Shown here piece by piece: positions 39,970 to 49,850 of a DNA stretch of 64,000 nucleotides; the stretch's first letter is position 1; each line of letters starts with the position of its first letter. A program made the position numbers and the translations under genes. Origin of the DNA: Epinephelus fuscoguttatus (Eukaryota > Chordata > Actinopteri > Perciformes > Serranidae). The stretch lies in assembly GCF_011397635.1 (NCBI RefSeq), contig NC_064770.1, positions 31,023,098 to 31,087,097 of the forward strand, written 5' to 3'. The notes under the pieces were generated by a model. The model saw only the letters and a program-made list of their open reading frames with translations, was not told where the DNA came from and ran no database searches.

Positions 39970-42900
39970 CTGCAATCAGAACAGAAGAAATAATTCATTA
40001 GTGCAGTGCAATTGCTCCGTAAGTGTGGGTCTTGATCTCTGATTGTTTGAGTACCATCAAATTAGAGATGTGCTACATCGTGATCAAACCCCACCACATA
40101 ATATGAAAATGTTAAGTCACCAAACTTGAAACAAGGTTGTGTTATATAGCATGTGATGATTTTTAGTCAATAGCCCTATTCGAACGGGATTAGTTTTACA
40201 GGTTTTTTAGGTACGTGGGGTAAAGTAATAATTACCAGAGATTTTAGTCCCGTCCGAATGCCATGTCAGTAATCATTACCGCACGATGTCAGTAAAGATT
40301 ACCGCGACTTTTACCTTCTGTAAAAGGGTCCCGGAAGATTACCTCAGGTAATACTAATCCCGTGCGAATAGACCAGCAGTAAATATGTGTGTGTAGATAT
40401 TTCGTCATATCCTGTTTACAAGTGGTTTTTCGCAGATTTTCAAGCGTGGAGGCTCTTGAAGAAGCACTCAGTTTTGCATGTACTTCACAGTCGGACAAGT
40501 CCGTGTGAAACCTCAGGTACTGTGGGCCTATGACGAACATGATTCAACTGTGTTCGAGTGTGGTACGCACAGGAAGCAACGTCATACGCACATGACGACA
40601 GGAGGGGGCGGCGGTACGTGAATGGATTTGCCCCTCCCACTTGTGGTAGTTTTACTGATATTTCTTATCCTGTGCGAATCGGCCATTAATATTACCGATG
40701 TCCTGTGGTAAAGTGACATTACCCCACGTGCCCATGTAAAACTAACCCTGTCCGAATAGTGCTAATGACTGCACTATTCATTTGGCATGCTGTTCAGATT
40801 GGTTAAGTATTTTTGCAGGTGTGATACTTGTTTAAAGTGAAATGCTGTAACTGCAGTGGGGAAGGAAAGCAGACCAGACTGCACAAGATGCTAAGTACCT
40901 GATTATCTCCATCAGTCATTCATCGCATTTTAAGTTGAGTAACGCAGAGTGGGAAGAACTGCACATCTCTTCTTAAGAAGAGCATATACCATAGCCACAG
41001 AAAATATTCATTCCTGAGTGGCTGAGAAATGTCAGTGGGGACAAACCCAATGTCATTTTTTTCACATGAACATATTCCCCCAATCCCAAACGGATCCCTT
41101 ACAGACTCATTGACTTAAGTCATAAGCCCTTACAGACCTAGGACCAATTCCATTTCTTCCCCTTAGCCCTTGTCTTGGCCCTTAGCTAGTCAACGAGTCT
41201 GTAAGTGATCCATTTGGGATTGGGGGATTGCTAACCTGTGACTGCATGTTCTGACATTTTATTAACACCTTCATAATGACTATTGTATTTTATCTATGTT
41301 TACTTTAGGCCTGTTTCCACCGCAGGAACTTTGGGGAAATTTTACAGGGCTGGGGCCGTTGGTGCGTGTCTCCACCGCAGGAACCACCGCCGAAGGACAG
41401 AGTTCCAGAACTTTTACAGGGGTTAAACAAGTCCCTGCCTCGGAGTAGGTACTCGGAACGGCCCCGAGAAACTCCTGGCTGGGGCTTGTGGATTACTTGG
41501 TGCTGATTGGATACACTCAAGGCAGGATGTGACGTTTTGTAATTAATAACATGGTTATCGTAGATTAGCTGGGCTAACCGTTAGCTGTTAGTGGTGTCTG
41601 TAATAACTCAATAAACGGTCCGTGAATAAAATATTTTTTCCAGCGGATATCTTAGTTATAACATGATTGAGCTAGCAAAGCAGTTTTGTGTTGCTATGTC
41701 TGGTATGTATTCAGTTTTGGGAAATCACGATGTCTAGAAAGCATCAGCTGACAGGGACAGCTAACAGCAGCAGCAAAGCTAATATCAGGACATCATCTGT
41801 TAAAAACCTCCCGTTGTCGGATACGACATGAAACTACTCCAGTTAGCTCAATCATGTTGTAACTAAGACACCCTCTGGAAAAAATATTTTTGTCACGGAC
41901 CGTGACCGGAGTTATTACAGACACTGCTAACAGCTAACGGCGTTCCTACGCCCCTACGTCGCCCCGGTCAAAATGGTCGCACAACAATACGTCACATACA
42001 GAGCCCGGTAACTTTACAGGAACCTTCCTCCTACTCCGCTGTCGTGGAGACACGGCGGTTGAGAGGGCCGAGCGAGAGGACGTTCCCGTAGTAGTTCCTG
42101 CCCCCCAAATAGTACCAGGAACTTCTTCAGTGGAAACAGGCCTTTTGTATTGCTGCTCCGCATGTCGAATGCATGTTGGCCTGGCTGCCTAGAGAAGACA
42201 GGCTGTGTTAGCGCTGTCCACAGAGACAGAGCAACATTTCTTGCTAAAATGTAGCACATCTGAAGACATGAGAACAAAGCTCTTTACAAAAATTAAATGT
42301 AAACTCCAAGACATTGATTCACTCTGTGACCATACTAAAATACAACATGGAAAAAACAGTGTCAGTGCCATACGTGCAGCAAGATATGACAGCGTTAAGA
42401 GACAACCAACACAACAACATATAGTCCATCTCATCACAGATCACACTCTGCCTTTTAATTTCTGGCTATAATTTTGTAATAATTTATATTTATATTATAT
42501 TTTAAGCCTTTAAAAAACTTGCAGACATTCTGCAACATACATGCATGTTACAACACCACAACGTTAGCATTCCATTAAAAATAATTATATGCTTACACTG
42601 TCTCAGTAGCTTCAGGTCAAACCAGCATTCTTCATTTTGGTCCACACTGATGGGAAATAGAGGGACAGCAGACGACAACATTGAAAATATTTTCACACAC
42701 CAAATCAAACAAAGTGAATTTTGGAGATCTGACTTGGAATAATGGTAGAAATGAGAAGACTGCCTGTTTGAGCATACTTGAGTGTCTTTAGACTGTAGTG
42801 TGAATCCATCTGTATTTCAGTCAGGAGCTTGGCTCCTTGATCTGTCAGGTGATTAAAGCTCAGGTCCAGGTCCCTGAGGGTGCAGTGGTCAGACCTCAGA

Positions 42901-45900
42901 GCTGAGGCCAAGGCGGCACATCCATCTCCTGTCACTTTACAGAATGACAGCCTACAGAAACCAAACAACTGACATTTTAGGCGTGTGGTACATGCCCTTA
43001 TCAGCAGCAATTTTCACTCGCTAACATGACACAAACCCTATTTGATTAGTCATTTATCAGGCTCTCCCTTTGGACTTGCTGACATGTAGCACCAGGAATC
43101 ACACTAGTTGACATTTTCAGAGCAGGGCGCAGACCAAAAGAAGGAGAGGCAAAGCACTTGTACCCATAACACAGTAAAATGATTTTTAGAGGTAAATTTG
43201 CATGTGACAGTCATCATCCAATACACTGTATGTATTTACCTCATCCTTATTGATAAGTAAAAAGGGTGCATAAAATATCTGAAACACTGTTAAGGAGGAT
43301 GCAATATGACTCCACAGCCACACAACCACCTACACTGATTAAACACCTCTCTAAAACAGTTCCAGAAAGTTGAGCATGATAAAATCCATGACTGCTATAA
43401 AACACCATAATATTAAAAAAACAAATCTGTATATTAAATTGATAAAGTCAAAATCAATGAGCTATTTATTACACTAACCTGAGTGTTTGCAAACAACAGT
43501 GTGGCTTTGTCAGTGCATCACAGAGTGCCATCACTCCTGAGTCCTGCAGGTCATTGTAGCTCAGGTCCAGCTTTGTAAGGCAGGAAGATTCAGAGCTGAG
43601 TGCTGAGGCCAGTGTCTTACAGCCATTCTCAGTAAGGCTGTTATGACTGAGACTGAAAGACAAATGTAGAAATATCATTCAATTGCTCAACAGAATGTTT
43701 ACAATACTTACTTTGTGTGGCATGTTGTACATATTAGAATTTATTATTTATATATCCTAAACGTTCCCATTCACTTTGACGTTATTAAAATTAACCTTGT
43801 CAGACATTTTTAGCGTACTTACAACATGTTCTCATAAATATAAATAATGATATTTTTCCTGTATTGGATAGGAAAAGCATTAGCGTGTAAGAGGGAGGGA
43901 AAGAGGGGATGACATGCGGCAAAGGGCTATGAGTTGGGACTGAAGAACAAAGCCTTTGTGCATGCTGCACACACAGGTGAGCTGGGGTAGCGCCACTTCT
44001 TTCTTCTATTTTGAACAGTCTTTTACATACCTAAATACCTCAAGAGTGCAGTTTGCACTCATCAGCCAAGTAGACAGGATCTCCATTTCCGAATCTTTCA
44101 AACTGGTATCATTCAGCTCCAGCTCTCTCAGGTTGCTTGGGTTTGATGTGAGCGCCGTCACCAACACCTCACAGATTTTTGCAATCCTAGAATTTCTGTT
44201 CAGTCTTTTGATACAGAGATGATAAAACATGGGGTGTTTAGCAAACAATTTTACATTGCAAAATAATTAAATTCAGTGTTCATATGTTAAATATTGCTTA
44301 CAGAGACAGAGCTTTAACAATAATGAAGGTATCAAGAAGTACCAATAAAAGACAAAAGGATTGCAGCTATTCTGACGATGTCGATGATGCCTTTGTAGCC
44401 AAATACATAATGTCTGCCATATTACACAGCCAAGAAGTTCGATGTAGAACCTTTTAGGGATGGGAGGATGAGAGTAGAGGGAGAGAGGAGTAGGAAAGAA
44501 AGAAGAAAGGATTTTCTGCACGGGCAATTTTGTATTGTTGTTGTTTTTTTCTTTTCTTTTTTTCTCCCTTTTTTGTTTTTTGTTTTTTCTTTATACCATT
44601 TTTAGAGCATTCTGCTTGTTTTGTTTTATGTTGATTATGTAAAGATGTATCTAATTGAAAACATCAATCAGAAAGAAAATGAATAAATAAAAAGTATAAA
44701 AAAAAAAAGATGTAGAACCTTTTATCCATACTACAGTTTTGGAGGGAGTGGTAAAATGTGAACAGTAGTAACTTGAGACTGACCTAAGCTTCTCCAGTGT
44801 AGGGCTGCCCAGCACAACAGAAAGCACAGAGCACAATGAACCTCCCAGTACATTGGCACTCAGCTCCAGTTCCCTTAGATGCGAGATGAATGATTTGATA
44901 GCTGATGCCAACTTTTCATACTGTGATTGTGAGTGTCCCCCACCTGAAAGACTACACAAAAGCAGGCCAAAAATGTCACATGAGTGCAGGGTTAAATGTT
45001 TCAGTCTGGACAGAAGTGGTTAAAAGATCAACTGAAAGGTCGTTGCTGCTAGCACAGCAAACAAGTTGACAACACTGACTATAAGTGGATGAAGTGTTGA
45101 GTTAGTGTCCCTGTTTGTTCGGGCTCATATTGTGGGGCTAATCCTTGATTGGCTGGCTGAGTGCACATTACGCAATTTTTAGTGTATTAATCCTCGAGGA
45201 TGAGAGGCAAAGCCCACTTAAATATGGCAAAATTACCTAGCTTTTTATGTATTTCACTTCTTATACAAATGCATAACTAGAATGTGCTGAAAAAGAAGAA
45301 AACAAATAGCAACACAATAAAATTAATGACAGTTTTACTCACCTCAAAGCTTCTAGTTTACACTGAGAGTTTAGCAGTCCCTCAATGAAGCTCTCAAGAG
45401 CGTTCTCATAAAAGACACAGTTTGTCAGGTGCAGTTCAGTTAGCACAGAGTTTGGCATTCGAAGACCTGAGGAGATTGTTTCACAAAGCCAAGATGTAAG
45501 ATCCACCCCTGAGATTCTGCAGAAATTAAAAAAGACAATCATGCAAGCTAAAGAGTACCAACTTGTGTACATAAGTAATCCTACCTTTCTGCTCATATGG
45601 CACACAACATAATTTTATTATCTTTTTTTATGTAAAGTGAGTGACAAATTGATTGCATGCAGTCCAGATATACCACAGTTTAAGTAACCAACTCACCTTA
45701 CTTTTCTGCTGTTCCTCACAGCTGGGACAAGCCTAAAAATACCCTTTACTGATGGTCTGTATTTCTTCAGGTTGAATTCATCTAGAGGCGTATTTGACAT
45801 GAGAATTGAGTCGGCCAGGGCTGAGCACTGAACAGGGGAGAGCTGCGTTTCTGGAGCTTGATCTGGTTTCAGATACTTCTGTACAGTATCATGTAGAGAG

Positions 45901-48900
45901 CTATCTTTCAGCTCGATCAGGCAGTGAACAAGGTTCAGACATCTTTCAGGTGAGCAGTCACCCAAATCTATTTCTAAGAGACTTGTCCTAATTTCCTTAA
46001 CAACTGTAGAGTGTTCCTCTTCCTGCTGAATCAGGCCTTGAAGCAGTTCTTGTGTTGATCGTAGCGACATGCCAATAAGGAACCTGAGGAACATGTCCAG
46101 TTCTCCTGTCTTTCTCAGAGTTGAATTAGCTACTGAAATTTCCATCAGCTCATCCAAAGGTAAATCAACTGGATGTGCATCCAGGATAGGCTTGAGTTCT
46201 TCGTCAGATCCTTTGAGCAGGAAATCCTTGAGGCTTAGAGAATCTATTTTCTTTCTTGCAAAACTGTGGTACACAAAGAGAGCAGCAAAGTACTCCTGGA
46301 CTGTCAGATGCACAAAGCAGTAGAGTTTCTTTGTGTTGAACACACTCTCTTCTTTGAATATCTCTGTGCACAACCCACAGTTAACTCCAGCTTTGTGTAT
46401 GTCGATGTCGTAGTTTTTCAGGTCATTGGCGGTAAATATAATTTTGCCTTCATTCAGATGTTCAAATGCCATCCTGCCTAACTGAAAAATGAATCCTTCA
46501 TTCGACTTAAAGATCGCCTCTGTATCTGATTCATTTTGTTTGTCGTACTTTTCGGTAGCTACCTGCATTTGAATGCAAAGGAAGTGCGTGTACATCTCAG
46601 TGAGAGTTGTGGGTATCTTTATGTCTTCATCTTGAGTTTTGTCCATTTTTAGCAGCAAGTGTGCAAGAACTTTTGCTGCAAGCCAACAGAAGATAGGTAT
46701 GTGACACATGATGTATAAGCTCCGGGACATCATAATGTTGTTGATAATTCTCTCAGCAACCGCCTTGTCCTCAACTCTCTTTCTGAAGTACTGTATTTTT
46801 TGTGGATCATTAAATCCTCTGACCTCAGTCCACTGGTATATATACTGGCGAGGGATGCGCTGAATGGCTCCTGGTCTTGAGGTTATCCAGACAAGAGCAG
46901 ACGGAAGAAGATGCTCCCGGAGGAGGTTGGTCACCAGAGTGTCCACTGATGATTCCTTTGTGACATCTACCAATCTTTTGGCTGTTTTGAAATTCAGTTG
47001 AAGCTGGCTTTCATCAAGACCATCAAAAATGAACAGAACTTTGTGATTAGTGAATATTCTTGCAACTGATATGTTCTTAAGTTCTGGATGGAACTCTCTC
47101 ACAAGTGTCTCAAGGCTAAACTGATCATCTATGACCAGATTTAGCTCCCTGAATGGTAGCACAAAGATGAAGTCCAGGTCCCGATTGGTGCTCCCATCTG
47201 CCCAGTCAAGGATGAACTTCTTCACTGAGACAGTTTTTCCAATGCCGGCAATTCCTTTGGTCATCACGGTCCTGATAGCTCTTACTTCTCCTCTGTCTTG
47301 CTCAGATGATACACTATCTTCTAGTGTGCTTTTAAAGATGTCATTGCAGTTGATTTTCGTGCCCTCAGCTGTTTGACACTTTGCCTTATCTTCAATCTCC
47401 CAGATCTCATGTTCTACATTGATACGTTCACTCTCTCCCTGTATAATGTGAAGCTCTGTGTAAATTTTGTCCAGTGATTTTGCATCCATGGGATCTTTCT
47501 CAGTGCCTTCAAACTCATATCTGAACTTTTCCCTCAGATATGCTTTGTGCTTTTTGATGACTTCCTTGACAACTTCTTCAGCTGCAATGAAAGAGTGCAG
47601 TGATGTCAGAGCATAATCAAAGCAGTTCCTTGAGGACCACCGCAAAATTTTGAACAGTGTAGTAGTGATGGGCGAAAATGACCGAACAAATCTTTTTGAA
47701 CAACTCTTTTTAATGTCTTTTATGTACCATTCAGCCTGTCAAACATCTGAGTGCTCATGAATCTGTAATGTGTTGTAAGGTGGTGCAGCAAAGGCACTGA
47801 ATGAATGAGTGAGGACTGATTAAATCAGATCTGAGTCGAGACCTCCGCCAGCCAAGGCCAATGACGCATTCACATGCTCCTCAAATGATAATTATTCCGA
47901 CTTGGGTGTGTTGATGAACTTTAAGTTGTACTGTTGAAGGACACAACAAACAAGATGTGTTGGATTTTATTGCTCAGTGTTTAAACAACACGTTAATAAC
48001 AAAGAGCAGAGGGAAACAGATCAGCTGAGCCATGAAATATGATGAGGAACTAATTTTGTCAGACTATTCCCAGAGCACATCAATAGCATAAGGCTGTGGC
48101 GGTAACTGGGACGTCTGCTTCTTCACCTTCAGAGAAAGGCAGATTGTGAGCTCACAGGGCCTACCTATGTACAAGCCGGATTTGGAATCTATGCATTAAA
48201 ATTAATGTTTTATCTCATTCATTTTTGTGGAGTGGGCAGCACTAGCTGTCAAACGTGCACGGACTGTCACTGAGAAACTGACACCATATTTTGCAAAAAG
48301 TTTCAAAACTCAAAAGGTTCAAAGAGTTCGATACATTTACATGTATGAACTCAGGCTGTTCTCATGCACTGTTCGTACATTTTCTAATGAAAAGGAATGC
48401 ACCAAATTTCCCACATATCTTACATAATGATGAGCCAGTATATTGTACATACCCTACGTATTTTGTAAGGCTGTAACCACGTGACCACTGCGCCGATGGG
48501 AGTAGAGAAAATAGAGGGCATTTGTCTCGTAAGAGAGCAGTTTGGGGTGGCGGATGAGTCTTTGTTTCCACAGGACACCAGTGTTCAGAGCAGTGTGGAG
48601 CTGTTTTGAACTTTGAGTCATTTTAAGGTACGTCACCACCACGTTTATTTTCCAACTTTAGTAACTTTAAATGAAGTGCGTAACTTTACGATAACGTCAT
48701 TTGTGGGGCACCAATTCGTAGGATATCATACAAACTATTATGTGAGCATTTTCGTAGGATATCATATGCAGTGTTGTATGAGGATACGTTAATCAACTTG
48801 AAGGAATCGATACAGTAAAAAGAACTGGTCCGCCCATCACTACTGTGTAGTACATTTGATCTACTAATACTGTTTTATCACCAAGCCATACCATAGCTGA

Positions 48901-49850
48901 ATATGATGTCCTCGGTTTCTTACCACACAAACCATTCTAACATTCTATTATTATCATGTTTTACACAAAGACCTCAACAGAGGTCAACATATCAAAAAAA
49001 CATCTCACGTACTTTCACATGTCTCTGGCTGAACCTCCCGAAGGATGTTATAGAAGGCAGATTTAGCTTTTACAGATGTGAGGGTCCTGTAGAGCAACCT
49101 CATCTGCTCCTGGCTGGTCCGGGCAGCCTCGATGTTGCTGTACATCTCTTCCTGCATTATGTTCCTCTGGAGCATCTCATCCGCTATTTTTATCACTAAA
49201 GTGACGTTCTGAATCAGCTTGGCCCTGTTGTTGTCCACCCAGTTAGCCTCTTTAAAAATGATGACAAACACACAATGGCACATGTAATCATCTTTTCAAA
49301 GCAGAGTACCTGGGCTACAAGCATGCAGCAGAATGAGAGGCTTTTTTTGTGATGTGGCTTTTTATGATCACCAAAGCAAGATTTGCGCCTCAAACTTAAA
49401 CTCACCTTTCTCCTCCGTATTGGCTGAAGCAAGTTCATGGGTTTCAGAGAGGCAAGGACTGAAAAGTGGCAAAAACAACATAAAAGTCATCAATTAATAC
49501 TGCTTAGAACTATTACTATTCGTGGTAACTTTTATTTATGTACACATAATAGTGTTTTAGTGTCAATGCAAGTCTTACCTTTGGCTGTTAACTTCAATGA
49601 CAGTGTATTCATGTGCCAGAGTGCTGCTCTTATCATTACAACTACATTTTTCAGAGGAAGTTTCCTCTTCTTGCCTCCTTAAAGTCCCCTCCTCTGTTGT
49701 CTCCTTTAAGGCTCCTCCCTCCTCCTGCTGAGACGACCTTCTCTGCAGGAGAGGAGACACCTCTCTACTTTTCACTGTGGTGGAAACCTCATCTTTCTTT
49801 TGGTCACACTCATTTCCCTTTTTACAGAGTGCAGAGCACTGGCTCCCCAT
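39452..49850 (-). CDS. NLR immune receptor: CARD-FISNA-NACHT-LRR-B30.2 (NLRC3-like, fish NLR-C type), 11 coding exons, intact
   Basis: Predicted cytosolic or membrane-tethered pattern-recognition receptor of the fish FISNA-NACHT family. Exons, minus strand: 49850-49579, 49458-49406, 49249-49013, 47581-45697, 45516-45343, 44951-44784, 44204-44031, 43652-43479, 42951-42778, 42646-42597, 39969-39452. All introns are GT-AG, the exons join in frame, and the total is 3879 nt (1292 residues plus stop). Domains: residues 1-108 acidic, Ser/Glu-rich leader starting MGSQCS; 109-187 CARD; about 190-260 FISNA; about 290-480 NACHT; 816-1103 leucine-rich repeats; 1121-1292 PRY/SPRY. The start was chosen because it is a true ATG in a good context (A at -3, G at +4) and opens the exon chain. 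A possible poly(A) signal lies at 38955-38960. Family and architecture are seen directly; ligand and pathway are unknown. Confidence 0.94.
40172..40763. mobile_element. Foldback/MITE-type DNA element in NLR intron 10
   Basis: The left end CTATTCGAACGGGATTAG and the inverted right end CTATTCGGACAGGGTTAG are imperfect terminal repeats of roughly 50 bp that continue through TTTTACA and ACGTGGGGTAA. Further inverted copies of the ATTCGCAC motif lie inside, at about 40345-40376 and 40670. No coding capacity is recognised. Class uncertain. Confidence 0.7.
41308..42143. mobile_element. Long foldback DNA element in NLR intron 10
   Basis: Terminal inverted repeats are AGGCCTGTTTCCACcGCAGGAAC-like on the left and its inverse (GTTCCTGGTACT to GGAAACAGGCCT) on the right. 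Long subterminal arms also pair: the stretch around 41600-41680 (ataactcaataaacggtccg) is inverted at about 41845-41920. About 840 bp with no recognised transposase, so probably a non-autonomous cut-and-paste element. Confidence 0.75.
42195..42470 (+). mobile_element. LINE 3' coding scrap in NLR intron 10
   Basis: The plus-strand reading includes STETEQHFLLKCSTSEDMRTKLF, resembling the C-terminal Cys/His motif found at the end of L1-like reverse transcriptases (E-x-E-H-F-L-x-x-C). There is no complete domain. It lies antisense to the NLR gene. Family assignment is tentative. Confidence 0.45.
42597..42646 (-). other. NLR exon 10: 50-nt linker exon
   Basis: A small exon joining the LRR block to B30.2. 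The acceptor is cccatcag|T and the donor is CAGT|gtaagc. It codes NVDQNEECWFDLKLLRQ, and the split codon T|AT gives the Tyr of YACDLTLDPNT in the next exon. It resembles the linker of fish NLR-B30.2 proteins (VDxxGExxxxPGLRKY), although the usual Gly and Pro are replaced. Its length (2 modulo 3) is exactly what converts the phase from exon 9 to exon 11. Confidence 0.85.
42778..45516 (-). other. NLR exons 5-9: leucine-rich repeat block
   Basis: Five LRR exons: 45516-45343 (174 nt), 44951-44784 (168), 44204-44031 (174), 43652-43479 (174), 42951-42778 (174). Each starts and ends in phase 2 and codes about 58 residues, that is two ribonuclease-inhibitor-type repeats with LxxLxLSxNxL consensus, for example LTKLDLSYNDLQDSG. 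Exons 8 and 9 are closest to consensus. Exons 5 to 7 are more diverged. Symmetric phase means any exon could be lost or duplicated without a frameshift. The block presumably forms a horseshoe used for autoinhibition or ligand sensing. Confidence 0.92.
45697..47581 (-). other. NLR exon 4: FISNA-NACHT ATPase exon
   Basis: This 1885-nt exon codes residues 188-815. FISNA is seen as HKAYLREKFRYEFEG and KIYTELHI. Walker A is GIAGIGKT with GKT at 302-304. Walker B is LFIFDGLDE at 370-378. The sensor-1 region WITSRP has TSRP at 421-424. CHIPIFCW at 480-487 and FVHLTVQEYFAA further on are typical of fish NLRs. All nucleotide-binding landmarks are present, so the ATPase switch is probably functional. 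The donor is AG|gtgagt at 45697; the overlapping gtaagg just upstream would break the phase. Confidence 0.95.
47655..48850. mobile_element. hAT-like non-autonomous transposon in NLR intron 3
   Basis: The element is 47663-48842 (1180 bp). Both ends read TAGTGATGGGC inward. It is flanked by 8-bp duplications, cagtgtag (47655-47662) and ctgtgtag (48843-48850), with one mismatch. Eight-base duplications and TAGxGxTGxx ends are typical of hAT transposons. No transposase is recognised inside. It shares the GAACAAATCTTTTTGAAC-type motif with the element at 23.0-23.6 kb. Confidence 0.85.
49013..49249 (-). other. NLR exon 3: CARD domain
   Basis: One exon holds a whole death-fold domain of about 79 residues, beginning EANWVDNNRAKLIQNV and ending near AFYNILREVQPE. 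The spacing of helices matches CARDs of ASC and NLRP1 type: W/F-V-D-x-x-R-x-x-L-I-x-x-V at helix 1, A-R-T-S-Q-E-Q-M-R before helix 5, and the closing A-F-x-x-I-L. CARDs recruit other CARD proteins such as caspases or ASC. Of the two possible acceptors only 49249 keeps the frame; starting two bases later gives an immediate stop. Confidence 0.88.
49579..49850 (-). other. NLR exon 1: acylation-type amino terminus and acidic linker
   Basis: Codes residues 1-90 plus two bases of codon 91. It begins MGSQCSALCKKGNECDQKK: Gly2 with small residues at 3 and 6 fits the N-myristoyltransferase consensus, Cys5 and Cys9 are placed for palmitoylation, and lysines follow. The rest is low-complexity Glu/Ser/Thr-rich sequence with no recognised fold. 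The donor follows CAAAG at 49579. Lipid modification is an inference from the motif only. Confidence 0.85.

Noticed and set aside
42705..42777. Exon 9 reading on to a stop as the true NLR C-terminus
   Set aside because: Exon length (174 nt), a usable donor at 42778 and the downstream linker and B30.2 exons all fit better; kept only as a possible intron-retention form.
45697..45706. Alternative donor AAAA|gtaagg for NLR exon 4
   Set aside because: It breaks the phase with exon 5; the donor at 45697 keeps it and gives the expected LRR start.
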